64,000 bases of DNA, from NCBI GenBank assembly GCA_006386115.1, contig VFIW01000118.1:1-64000 (forward strand), read 5' to 3'. How positions within the stretch are numbered: position 1 is the stretch's first letter; every line of letters starts with the position of its first letter. Source of the stretch: Globisporangium splendens. Its lineage: Eukaryota > Oomycota > Peronosporomycetes > Pythiales > Pythiaceae. The notes under the pieces were generated by a model. It made no database searches, was not told where the DNA came from, and saw only the letters and a program-made list of their open reading frames with translations. This document shows, one piece after another, positions 31,923 to 42,820 of this stretch. A program made the translations under genes and the position numbers.

Positions 31923-34900
31923 TCACACAGCGCTTCGGACTACTAGCTGCGACAGGAGCTCTTCATACTCGATCGAGCCTGAGCGATCTTGGTCGAATGC
32001 ATCCAGAAGCAAGCGAGCATCATCTCTTGAAATGCCGTGATCAACTACCAACGTTTCAAATTGCTTCTCTGTCAAGCGACCCTCTTGTTCTTCATCATAA
32101 CGACGGAACACTGATTGCACAATACCATACGTAGCCAGTATCTTCGTCAACAGGTCTTTCTTCAATCGCTCAATCGTAACCGAGGATAATTCTGCTTGCA
32201 TGGCAGAGAAGCTCTTGTGGTTCTTGGAGCTCGACGGGGCACCGGTATTTGAGGCACGAGAAACTTGGTACTTGGACTTCTTCCGCGCTCCTGTGGGTGA
32301 ACCTCGCTCATTCTCCTTTGTGACAGAGAACCCTGCAATGAATTCTTTGTAATCGATAAAGCCAGAAACGTCTCTATCTAGATGACGAATCACTTTACGA
32401 ATCTCGGGTTCCTTAAATCGATACGCTCTCAGCACTTGCCGAAACTCTTTGTACTCCAAGCGGCCATTTCCATTCAAATCGTATTTCCTGAATGCTGCTC
32501 TCAAATCTCTCGTGTTTTGGAGCATACGCACCGCCAGCTCTCGCTCAATTTCCAAGATCGACTCAAGTCCATCTGAGTCGAAGNNNNNNNNNNNNNNNNN
32601 NNNNNNNNNNNNNNNNNNNNNNNNNNNNNNNNNNNNNNNNNNNNNNNNNNNNNNNNNNNNNNNNNNNNNNNNNNNNNNNNNNNNNNNNNNNNNNNNNNNN
32701 NNNNNNNNNNNNNNNNNNNNNNNNNNNNNNNNNNNNNNNNNNNNNNNNNNNNNNNNNNNNNNNNNNNNNNNNNNNNNNNNNNNNNNNNNNNNNNNNNNNN
32801 NNNNNNNNNNNNNNNNNNNNNNNNNNNNNNNNNNNNNNNNNNNNNNNNNNNNNNNNNNNNNNNNNNNNNNNNNNNNNNNNNNNNNNNNNNNNNNNNNNNN
32901 NNNNNNNNNNNNNNNNNNNNNNNNNNNNNNNNNNNNNNNNNNNNNNNNNNNNNNNNNNGCTGATGGATCTTTCTTTGACGCATCAGCGCGAAGATTCCAT
33001 TTTCTTTTGTTGACGACGGAGGCGAAGGTTCTGTAATTGACCTTTCCTTTAGACCTATCACTTCTGGGATTCTTATGACCGACGCTGGGCTTATATTGAT
33101 CAACCTGCTTGATGGTGTGCATGATGTCTGCATCCGAGAAGCCATAATCTCTCATCAGTTCGGCAAACTCGTCATAGTCGAAGAACCCACTGCCGTCGAT
33201 GTCATATTTGTTGAATACAGCCAGCAGCTTCTCATCTCTTTTCGAGCGAGTGTCAGCTATATCCCTGCTGGGTCCGTCACTAGAATCTTCATCCAAATCG
33301 CCGTCAAACTTGGGATCCCGCAATTTTCTGAACTCTTCAAACTCGATGATTTCCGATCCATCGACATCAATGCACGCCAAAAGGGCACTCAGTTCTTCAG
33401 CCTTCAGCTTGATTCCCATCCCGACCAAAAATGCGCCAAACTCTTGATAGTCCAATCCGTTCTTGCCTTCAGAACCATACTTCATAAACTCGTCGCGCAA
33501 TCTCGTTCTCGAACTCTTACTGCTCTGAGCGTCCATCGTCTTTTGAGCAATCTTCTGTTTCACGTCATGTAGGACATGCTCTGCCTTTTGAGGGGACAAT
33601 GAGACCGTAGACTGTGATCCATCCACCTGATGAGATGATGGCAATGGAGACGATGTCGATGCTGCAACTGGAGGAGAGCGATAGAATAACAAGCCCGATG
33701 AGAACTCGTTGTAGTCGATTGTACCGGAAAAATCGCGATCCAAAAAGTCGATCACTTGACAAGCCTCGTCGTTGGTAAAATTGTACTTGGCCACGAACCG
33801 TTTGAACTCTTCATAGTCCAGATACCCATTCCCGTCATCATCGAACTCCATGAACACTTCTCGTATACTTTTGTTGTGCCCCATGACACGCTGTCGCAAC
33901 TTCGCTCGAACCGATTCCATGGGATCTTGTGACTCCGGCGGTATGACAGGGCTGCTCTTGCCTTTTGCTGGACTTGGTGCAATTGCTGACACGCCATTCT
34001 CTGTGAGAGGTTGCGCCATTTGTTGTTTCTTGGGAGAAGATTTCGGGTACGCTTGATTTGCTCCCAATTTCACGTCACCTGAGAACGCATGGAAGGATAT
34101 GGTCCCTTGATTAGCACGATCCAAAAACTTGATCAGACGCTCGACTTCCGTGCCAACAAAGCCATGGTCCCGGGCTAGCGTGCGAAATTGCGGCAACGTC
34201 AAGTACCCTGTCCGGTCTAGATCGTACTGTCGAAGCGCGTCTTTGATGTTTTGAGTTTTGCTCTTCAGCAGCACACGCTCGATCACTTTGCGATGGAGAT
34301 CCTTCATTGCACGCTCTTCCAACGATGAGGTAGTCGTACTGCTTGCTGAATTCGTCGCAGCTTTTCCAGGTGTCAGCTTATGCTTCACGTCTCCGCTCGT
34401 ATTGTTGTCCTCATCAACCAAATGAAGATTTCTTGATCCGGAAGGACTGGCGAGCAAATGGTTTGACAGCATCATCCCATCTATAAACCCAGAGTTCTCC
34501 TTGTCAAAATGGTCCAACAAGAGCGCTGTATCATATGGTGATACTCCCAACGCGAACAAGCACTTGCGAAACTCGGCTACTTCAATCTCCGTGTCGTCGC
34601 GACTGGCGTTCTCAATATGCGCGATACATTCCTTGATCGTGCTGGCTGCAGGAAGCGCGTTCTTGTGCGCATCAACACGGAAAGCTGCAAGCGCCTGCCG
34701 TACATGGGCTTCGAGCTTCGGCAAGCGCTTGGAGTCGTCGCCGCTTGAATACACTTTTTGCTTTCGATGCTAAACATAAGCGATTTACCAAAGTTAACCA
34801 ATGGACCATGTATTGCTGAGCAGTAAAAAGCGCCACTCTCACCTCGTCCCCACTTGCTGGAGCGTTGTACCTCTTCTCACCCTTGCGGTCTCCATGACGA

Positions 34901-34962
34901 TTGTCCTCTGGCTCGCGCACGTTTGCGAAATTCGCACTCCGCTTGGAACTCGGAGACACCAT
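31923..34962 (-). CDS. Multi-EF-hand calcium-binding protein (2 exons, assembly gap inside)
   Basis: Exons are 34962-34843 and 34769-31923, with a 73-bp intron (GTGAGA..TTTAG). The product is about 985 aa including 125 unknown residues. At least a dozen EF-hand loops are visible, arranged in pairs: DKENSGFIDG, DLDRTGYLTL, DRANQGTISF, DDDGNGYLDYEEF, DRDFSGTIDYNEF, DVDGSEIIEFEEF, DIDGSGFFDYDEF, DLNGNGRLEYKEF, DRDVSGFIDYKEF, DEEQEGRLTEKQF and DQDRSGSIEYEEL. Some (GSEGKNGLDYQEF) lack the first Asp and are probably silent. Pairs are separated by Ser-rich linkers. It has no transmembrane segment or kinase domain. It is probably a calcium-sensing scaffold; large EF-hand proteins are common in flagellated protists, but a flagellar role is a guess. 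The frame is the same on both sides of the gap. Confidence 0.85.
32584..32958. other. Assembly gap (375 N)
   Basis: A run of 375 Ns lies within the EF-hand gene. The length is a multiple of three and the frame matches on both sides, so the estimate may be close. Repeated EF-hand units may have caused the break. Confidence 1.
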
Positions 34963-35429
34963 CTGTCGTGACTTGTCCGAATTACCCGCGCTCTTGACGT
35001 TCCCCTTCGCCAGTCACCTTGCTTTTACGCGGTCTTCTGCATGCCCAAAGTCAAGAATCTGACCCCTCGCAACAGAGCAGAAGGCTCGTTTGTCGAGATG
35101 GAGCTCGAAAATAGATGCAATCGGCCAGGTCCATAAATACACGTTCTTAGCGATCAGTCACGCGTCATCTGCTGTCGGTGCATCGCTGCCTGGCGTACAG
35201 CAGACTGGGAGATAACAGCGTCAAAGAGCGTTTCCATAGCGCGCATTTCCCATTTGGCATCCGCGCGCATGAAGCCCGCATTCTGTTTGGTTGTGCAAGT
35301 GCAAGCAGCACCACATGAATGACCCACTTGGTGTGCCACCCAGTCGCTGTGTGGAACAGTGAGCTTCCAAGTGTTGTATTCAGGCTGTTTACAGTACTGT
35401 TTAGTGTCCAGTATGAGATCGAAAAAAGC
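34963..35429. other. Intergenic, nothing recognised
   Basis: Between the EF-hand gene start and the first tRNA. Only short frames without family features. The T-run that should terminate the tRNA gene lies at its right end (35424-35429, T6 on the minus strand). Confidence 0.5.
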
Positions 35430-35501
35430 GTCCTTGATGGGACTCGAACCCACAATCTCCGCCTTCGGAGGGCGACGCCTTATCCATTAGGCCACAAGGA
35501 C
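35430..35501 (-). tRNA. tRNA-Arg (CCG), copy 1
   Basis: The 72-nt minus-strand sequence folds as a full cloverleaf. Acceptor GTCCTTG pairs with CAAGGAC, D-arm GCCT/AGGC and T-arm GTGGG/CCCAT with loop TTCGAGT. Anticodon-loop CTCCGAA gives anticodon CCG, reading CGG arginine codons. No intron; CCA is not encoded. A T6 run follows on the minus strand as Pol III terminator. It is identical to the copy 236 bp away. Confidence 0.92.
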
Positions 35502-35665
35502 TAGACGAAAGTACTGATTTCCATTTTATATATCAACTGCTTTCTTACAAAAGTACTGATTTTGTAAAAAATACAACTCCGCTATTCGAACCGTATCCAG
35601 TACGCTCTCAACACACAGCACAGTACGGGACAGAAAGAAAGAAAGAGAAAAAAAGAAAGAAATAC

Positions 35666-35737
35666 GTCCTTGATGGGACTCGAACCCACAATCTCCGCCT
35701 TCGGAGGGCGACGCCTTATCCATTAGGCCACAAGGAC
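35666..35737 (-). tRNA. tRNA-Arg (CCG), copy 2
   Basis: Identical 72-nt sequence to the first copy, same strand, followed on the minus strand by T-rich sequence (TATTTCTTTCTTTTTTTC) serving as terminator. A local duplication limited to the tRNA itself; flanks differ. Confidence 0.92.
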
Positions 35738-36462
35738 TTCCATACTAACAAATATATAAACTATGGCACTGCCACACCACTGTACCAAACCACTGCACGC
35801 AAATTCAAAAATGACGTCCATGCAAACACCACATTCCCAAGCAGCACGACGAATACCTACAGTACGGCCCCACTTGCAGTAGCGCCAAACGAGGATGCTC
35901 ATGAAGTAGGTGCGCATGTGTGCGACGAGGAGCTGGAATGCGCATTTGGTGTGGCGCACACAGCGACCAACACTGTCAGGATGCATCTTGACTTGATGCA
36001 AAGGGATAGAAGGAAGGACATGCGATGGGGATGATTCGTTGCAGAAGATGAATTGTTGTAGATTGCGTCATGGACACACTCATACTTTAGCAGCGCTTGG
36101 TCCTCCTTTCGGCTACTGTACAGTGTCACGGTGTGGGTGAAAGCTCTTGGGTCGTGTGCGGAGTGAAATGGAACGGCGATGGATGGAGGTGAAAGCAAGA
36201 AGGAATGGAGGTAGAGGGAGTGGGGATATTAGTTATTATACATAAATAAGCTAACTATCACGGGTGGTCTATGGTACGGAGACTAGCGGGGCTCTCTGTC
36301 TCGCTTACTATGGGTTGTGTCTGCGCATGTACCTGTATGTGGTAGAAGAGCGTCGTCAAATGCGTCTATGAGCGGTGCTCAATATGACGGTCGTCTGGTG
36401 CTCGGACTCGTGGCTGTCGACCACGCTTGATGGAAGAAGACGTCATCTCTTGGACTGCTTGC
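35738..36462. other. Intergenic, possible short coding remnant
   Basis: No convincing gene. On the minus strand at about 36190-36060 a short frame (HTVTLYSSRKEDQALLKYE) looks protein-like but has no supported start, stop or exon partner. Confidence 0.35.
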
Positions 36463-36963
36463 TTAAATAATGGATTTTCGGCGCGCGATGCGCACGAGAC
36501 TGATGCGCAGCAGCACCATGGCGAGCGCGCGCTGCTGCTTCTTGACGTGGAGCCACTCGCGGTGCAGCACGGCAAAGTGCTGCAGCAGCTTCTTGTGCGC
36601 CTCGGCGTGCATCTCGCGGGTCTGCATCATGCGCGTGAGCAGCTGGGTCTCTTCCTCGCGCTCGATCAGCAGCTCCTTGAGCTCGCTCTCGACGTCCATG
36701 TTGGCCGCGACGCAGTGCTTGGCGATCGCCTGGTCGCACCGCACCTCCTTGCAGAACGCCTCGATCTCGTCGATGCGCTCGAGACACTCCTCGATCTCCA
36801 TCGTGTACTGGTCCACCTCGTCGACCTCCTTCTCGATCGCCTTCTTCACGCGCAGCATGCGCTGGCGCAGCGACGACGAGCGCGAGATGATCGCACCGAC
36901 CGCTTTCTCCAGCTCCTGGCGGGAGATCGTGCGCATGGACTTGACTGGCGGGTGCTGCTGCAT
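36463..36963 (-). CDS. Small coiled-coil protein
   Basis: A 166-aa single-exon gene starting MQQHPPVKSMRTISRQE. From about residue 15 to 150 it is nearly continuous amphipathic helix with charged heptads (KKAIEKEVDEVDQYTMEIEE, ESELKELLIEREEETQLLTR). It ends in a basic segment (LVRIARRKSII). There is no signal peptide or membrane segment. No family recognised; such proteins often belong to cytoskeletal or ciliary assemblies. High GC at third positions supports a real gene. The 228-aa frame on the other strand is its shadow. Confidence 0.7.
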   Translation of the reverse strand: MQQHPPVKSMRTISRQELEKAVGAIISRSSSLRQRMLRVKKAIEKEVDEVDQYTMEIEECLERIDEIEAFCKEVRCDQAIAKHCVAANMDVESELKELLIEREEETQLLTRMMQTREMHAEAHKKLLQHFAVLHREWLHVKKQQRALAMVLLRISLVRIARRKSII

Positions 36964-37489
36964 TCTGGCAATATTCGAGACTGGTGCTTTGCCGACGCTT
37001 TGACGGATGCAGGACGCGTGAAATTGGAGAATGGACGCTTTGGGGCGGTCGTTTCGCTTCGCTTCTGGGTTGTGGGTTGCAGCAGTTTATGCTTTGTTGA
37101 CCATGCGGCATGAAGAGGCTCACGGCTCAGCGCACATTGCATTGCACGCCGATCTGAACGCATCCTCTTGTCTCTTCCATCCCACGTGGGTTACACAAAC
37201 CAGCGCGAACCTACACGTACCCACATCCGTACACCTGATATTGCTTTTAAACTTTATGGGAACCCATCCACCGATTTGTAGTCGTAGTGCGTGAGAATAT
37301 CGCTGAAAACGTATATCTTGCGAAGATGTATATCACGAAATTGCAGCAGCTATCGAAAGGACAGATCTGATTTATTTGTCCATGGATCTCGCTCTCTTCG
37401 CTTGCTCTATAGGATCTGACATGTGCACTTCGCGCATCGCATCCCACTTTTTAGCTCTAAAAACAAGGCGCCTGGTCAACAAATCTGTT

Positions 37490-37724
37490 CTATTTATTAC
37501 CTTCCATTTTTCTGTCTAGCTCAGCACTGGCAGTGGAACTCAGTTGCGAAAGGTCGGGCACCATGGTCGCCCACTTTCCGCCGCTCTTCGCAGCAGCAAG
37601 CGCAAGAACAAACCTCGAACTCGCCTTTCGGCATGCCGAGCACCGAGTTCTTTGCCGGAAAGGTCGCAACAACGCGACGCTCCGATTGCGCGCTCAAGGA
37701 GAACGACAGACTGGGCTCAATCAA
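37490..37724 (-). pseudogene. Possible small gene with frameshift
   Basis: A minus-strand frame from ATG 37724 (MIEPSLSFSLSAQSERRVVA) reads well to about 37615, then loses sense. The neighbouring frame continues plausibly (LALAAAKSGGKWATMVPDLS) to a stop at 37490. Either a broken gene, a sequencing indel or chance. No family recognised. Confidence 0.25.
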
Positions 37725-40700
37725 GAGCGCGTCGAGATGGGCGGCGGATTATTATCCTGGCATACAATCTCTCTCTCATCAGTAGAGTCCATGCATGTGT
37801 GTTTGCAGCACACGCAAGTATTACTTGATAGCTGTCAGATTTCTTGATTCTGTGTGTAGTGATCAGTATCCAGATGGTGATCGTGTCCAGTTATTTTACA
37901 ATCCTGAAAACTTGCATGTGAGTAATTATGAGTTGCCGGTGCACTCCCCAGCTCTGTTTTAGTGCTCGGAATTGCAGTAAAATGAGGGTTCAATAGACCC
38001 TAATCGTTTTGTTTATGTTGGTTCGAGGTGCAGAGGTTGACGAGGTTGAGGGAACACAGACCCTCTCACGGGATCGCCTCCAAGGCGCCTCGCTTTACGC
38101 GCAGCACCGTTAGACTTCCTGCTGTTCGCGGGAATGACCATGCACGCACGGCAAGAGTTAACCCACGGGTGCGACCATTTTCTCCCTCCTAAATCAACTT
38201 TTTCCAAAGCCTGGGCCAGATTGAGCGAGAGAGAAGGAGAAACTGGAGAAATTGCGACTGGTCCGAATTATCCATCCCTAGGCTGTTTTGTCGCTCTAGA
38301 TGGAACGCAACAGCCTCAGAGAAATGCCAGCACACGCTTGAATTATAAAGTGGCAAGACCACACCAGAACCATCTTTTTGCTTTGATGACTCTTTGTTTA
38401 CCAACGGCAATTTAGCAAAACGCGTCTCGAAGGTGAGTAATTTGCACGATATGAGTTTTCTGGAAAGTGGATTCAAAACGGGTCGGAGGGACGAGGAGGA
38501 GCTGTCACCCAAATGCAATCGCCGCTGCCGATATCACTTCCTTTTTTCCATCAGTAAAGGAAGAGTTCAACGTGGGATCAAGGAAGAAGGAAGGAAGGAA
38601 GGAAGGTGCACCCTTGGCGCTTGTTTGAACTCGGATCAGGAACATGTATGATAGACTTGAACGAACAACTTTCCGCGATTTAGACTCTTGTCATCAATTC
38701 TATAAAATTCATGCACACCAACTCCTATTTTGCGCAAACGTAAAGCTTGGGAAGCAGGCAAGGAGGAAAACGCAGAGCTGGTCTGCTTAAAGCTTTGGAG
38801 CCAAAACCTGCGCAGCCACAAACTTCATTTGCCAGTTTACAGAGGGTTCAGTATTTTACTGTACAGATTTGAGTGCAACGCTTGCTTGCTCATTTTAGAA
38901 AGAGCTTCTTCAACTTGTGAATCTACGTTTTGGTGCGAGATCCTTTGGCAGTTTCCGGTCGTTGAATTGTGCTGGCGGCGATGCGTTTTAGTTATCAGAG
39001 TGTTCTGCACCCACAACAGGGTTCAGCAAAGGCGAGTTGTCTCTCGCTGAACCGACATCGTGGCTACAGACACGATTGTCCTGCATGGGACAGATGAGAT
39101 GAGGAAACAACCACAAGGATACATAAATAAACAAAACCTAGTCAGGGGGCTAATTGATACCACGAGATGCGCGTTTCTATGCTGCCGACACTTGTGTGCA
39201 ACCTAAAACCGTAAAATGACAATGGATCCATGTTTCGAACGGTCTCAAACTCCACTACCTGCCAGATCCTGTACGCTCCGTCACTTCTGTCGGATCCAAA
39301 ATACAATACACCGAACGCAGAGAACGTGTCTTGCTTTCAGTAAAATAGTGATATATGTCGCGTCGCGACCTATTTCTCTGAAGCTTTGCTTCTGATTCGA
39401 CTGGAATGAAGCCACTTGGGGACAGCAATGCGCTGGTTCTTTTGGATCCTGAGGTATGAGTTTGAGCAGCTACCCATGGGTTCCTCGAGAAAGAATGGAA
39501 GGAGCCACGTAGACTGCGATCTTTTTCTGTGACTTTGCTTCTGAGTGAGGAAGAGAGCTTGGATCCATGCGCGCACGCTCTGTCCTCTCGAGTATGGCTA
39601 CAGCAGCGTCCTCATATCGTAGAACAAACAATCGGGCTTTTCTGTCGCACAACCCTCTGGCTTCGCTGCAACTAAAAGTTATGATTTTACAATAGTCTTT
39701 GTGAAGTAAGTAAAGTAATAAGAAACAGGTTTAATTGACCTCTTATTTTCAGAAATGTATGATATAGTGTTGCTAGGTATTATCAGAGGAACGTCTTGTT
39801 GAAGTGGCTTTCTGGCTTTTGCGGATCCACCGCTGACTTGCTTTCGCGAACGACGAAATATCGCAGTGCCTGATGCAAACATACACAATCACGTGAGTTA
39901 CAGTATCATCACGACTGGCGGTGAGGACCAAGATGTGAAAGCTGTGATGGAGGCAGGTAATGAGCGATCGGTAAGACTGCCTGCTTGCCCACCACTCACC
40001 GAGTGTGACACGAATGCATTCAAATCAGTGCCACTGTGGCCTCTCTCCAGTGGATATCCCCTCCAAATCAGAGGTGATATCTCTCTTCTCAAATAGACAA
40101 GTTTGCACATTCAAACGTGAGAGAAGGAGATTTCTCAGTATGCACACATCGCCATTGCAGCAGAGGGAAAGCGACCACCAATAGCCGAAACAATTGAGCA
40201 AAAGATCTCAGATCTGGTCAGCGAGCCACTTCTCTCGAGCTAACGATCTCAGATCAGGTCTCCGAGTGACTTTTCTCAGTGATTTCTGCCGCCAGCTTTC
40301 CAAAATGATTTCTGCAGATCAGGCTGCCGATTTACGATCTTTTAGTGTTGATGAGTCTTTCAAAAGCAAGGTGCAGCTCATACAGTGTGTCTCTTTTGGG
40401 TGATTTTGAATACAATGTCGCAATCACTTTTTGGATGTGATCATACTGTATTCATGGTGACGTTATTACGATTTGTAGGTTGCGTTTTGGATCGCAAGGA
40501 AAGTCTTCGTTTGTCACCCTAATGCATCTTCTCGAGGCGCATTTAAAGAACTGCGTCAGATGGACGGGCTTGACCTCTCCCGTCAGCGAGAGCAACTTGC
40601 ATATCCTCGAAAGAAGCGCACTTTCTGGAGCCAAACAATTTCGCTGCCAGTTCGTGGAATCATACCTCCACGTTGCCTTCACAACATGACTATTTGCCTA

Positions 40701-41495
40701 TGCGCACTGTGCATTCTCAGAACCATACCCCAATGTGGCTTCATAGAGGACGCAGTCGCGAGTCAAGTCCACAACTGAGGGGAGCTGAAATGCAGCCATG
40801 TTGCAGTGTCACTGTGGTCAAGCATTGTTGGTAATGCAATAACTGTCTGGCAATATGCATGTGCGTCTCTGAACCTAGGGGGTTCAAAGACGCACATGCG
40901 CAATTGAAGGGAGCAAACGTCTGTATCCACGCAATTACGTGTCGAATGTGTCTCTCTTACGCCATGCAGAGGGAAGCAAAGGAGAGGCAACGTGCCGTTC
41001 TGTGTGCTCTTGTGACTCATGGAAACGCAGCCGCGAGTGGACGTCATCGCGCTTCTTGATCTCTGCTTGAGGTCACGCCATCCAAGTTCGTGGTGGATGA
41101 ATTCTTGGTCAAGGAACGACAAGCGGGCGAGAGCGACTTTGCTGACGCAGCAACTCCACGATCTCAAATCAGCCAGCAATCAATACATTTTCTGCACCAA
41201 CGGCAACAAAAAAACATCACCTCTTTTTTCTGATGTCTTTGTTTTTCTGTTTTCACCTACTTTTTAGTGTACACCCTGAAGTGTTAAGAATCGATTCCAT
41301 ACACACCTTCTTCCGATAAAGACCGAACACAGTACCGTAATCAGCAACATGTGCTCGACACACATTATATTGTAATCCACGGTACTACTCTCCGACCATC
41401 ATTCTTGTTTACTCTCTCGATTAAGTCCGCACTGATCGGCATGCATGATCGATGGCTTCCAATCGCTAAGGGCTCGATTCGTTCATTTCCGAGAG
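37725..41495. other. 3.8-kb stretch without a convincing gene
   Basis: Longest empty stretch of the gene-rich part. It contains a short (GAAG)n tract (about 38588-38606), an imperfect 33-bp tandem repeat (40200-40275, GATCTCAGATC units) and a strong hairpin at 40857-40899. Frames are short and lack codon structure. Probably decayed repeat or gene-poor spacer. Confidence 0.5.
40857..40899. repeat. Near-perfect inverted repeat (hairpin)
   Basis: A 19-bp stem with a single mismatch (GCATGTGCGTCTCTGAACC against its complement) and a 5-nt loop TAGGG. CAAT/ATTG just outside extends it with a bulge. Far longer than expected by chance. It could be a small-RNA precursor, a transcription-end hairpin or the fused ends of a small transposon. 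Confidence 0.7.
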
Positions 41496-42587
41496 ATGAC
41501 GACGCCACTCGTCAAGTTCAGAGGCCATCGCGACAGCGTGAGCGCGCTGCTCGTAGAGGAGGACAAGCACCCGCACGTGCTGGCGTCAGGCAGTGACGAT
41601 GGCTCGTGCCGGCTCTGGGACGTGCGCACGACGCGCGCGACGCGGTCGATGAACATCAAGAAAGCGCTGGGGCTCACGTCCGACGACGACCAGGACGAGA
41701 GCGCCGTGAACTCGATGGTGTTCAGCGCTAACGGCGACTACATTCACGTCGCGGCGGGCAACAAGGTGCTCACGTTCGACTTGCGCCAAGAGGGACTCAT
41801 CTTCAACTGCGCCAGCAAGGAGATTCTGCAGGACAACGACGACGAGATCAATGCGCTATCTCAACATCCAGGCAAGCAGGGGAAGTATCTGTCCGCGCCC
41901 GATGACAACGGCGATATCCGAATCTACGACATGGAGGCGCACCGCTTGTACAAGACCTTGCGCGGCCAGCACGTGAATATCTGCAGTGCAGCGCCATTCC
42001 GACCGAATGCGCCGTGGGATCTGGTCTCTGGCGGCATGGACGGATTCCTGTTGTTCTGGGACTTTTCGCGTGGACGCATGAAATTCAAGATCGATCTCAA
42101 CACTGGCGTCAATAGCTTGGATTCCGTGGAAGGTGCAAGCAGTGCCACAGCAGGCGTGAATCAGATGTTCAACCCGCCACTGGTGCACTCGATCGCGTTT
42201 GCGCCGAATGGAAAGTCCTTTGCGGCGGGTCTCGGGGATGCATCGATCGCGATCGTCGACTTTTCCTCCAAGCAAATGGTGCGTCGCTTGAAGCAGCACT
42301 CTGCTGCAGTCTCGCAGGTGCATTTCCCAGTGTTCAAGCCAAACGAGTGGCTGCTCTCCAGCGGCAACGATGCGAAGATCTGCGTGTGGGACTACCAGCA
42401 CGCGCTCAACAATCCAGGCACTGGCGACCACGCGAGCGACGACAGCACCACGGCCGCCAACAACCTGGACATTGTTAAGGAATTCGCGGTTGAGAGGAAA
42501 CCAAACGCGATCACGACGTGTCTGCATCAAAACCTCGTGCTGGTGTCGGACGTCTCGAAAGAAATCTCGGCGTACCCACTGCTCTAA
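41496..42587 (+). CDS. WD40-repeat protein, WDR53-like
   Basis: A 363-aa single-exon gene starting MTTPLVKFRGHRDSVSAL; a longer frame from 41445 has an unlikely leader. WD repeats are visible as FRGHRDSVSALL..SGSDDGSCRLWDVR, VNSMVFSANGDYIHVAAGNKVLTFDLR, GDIRIYDMEA, LVSGGMDGFLLFWDFSRG, HSIAFAPNGKSFAAGLGDASIAIVDF and QVHFPVF..SGNDAKICVWDY. This makes one seven-bladed propeller, close in length to WDR53 (about 358 aa). WDR53-type proteins are candidate substrate receptors of CUL4-DDB1 ubiquitin ligases; whether that holds here is untested. It lies tail-to-tail with the kinase gene, 233 bp apart. Confidence 0.85.
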   Translation: MTTPLVKFRGHRDSVSALLVEEDKHPHVLASGSDDGSCRLWDVRTTRATRSMNIKKALGLTSDDDQDESAVNSMVFSANGDYIHVAAGNKVLTFDLRQEGLIFNCASKEILQDNDDEINALSQHPGKQGKYLSAPDDNGDIRIYDMEAHRLYKTLRGQHVNICSAAPFRPNAPWDLVSGGMDGFLLFWDFSRGRMKFKIDLNTGVNSLDSVEGASSATAGVNQMFNPPLVHSIAFAPNGKSFAAGLGDASIAIVDFSSKQMVRRLKQHSAAVSQVHFPVFKPNEWLLSSGNDAKICVWDYQHALNNPGTGDHASDDSTTAANNLDIVKEFAVERKPNAITTCLHQNLVLVSDVSKEISAYPLL

Positions 42588-42820
42588 TGCGGTTGTGCTG
42601 TTAAAGTTTGTAAAATTCTAGATTGCGTGTGATTGATTAGCTTTAAAGCCTGCTTGCATATATACACTTTTTTGAGAACAAGGTGAGAATGCCATGCAAC
42701 TCTACCATAAAAGGCTGCATGCTGTATTGTCACCACGCTGCCGCCGTCACTTTTCGCTTATTCTTTCGATCGGCGGTTCATTTTCTTGCTTCTCACAAAC
42801 TGTTGACATTGTCTTTGAGT

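Noticed and set aside
35430..35737. The repeated 72-bp unit as a CRISPR-like or tandem repeat
   Set aside because: It folds as a full tRNA with anticodon CCG and has Pol III terminators.
36427..37113. A 228-aa plus-strand frame
   Set aside because: Opposite the coiled-coil gene 36463-36963, whose charged heptads mark the real frame.
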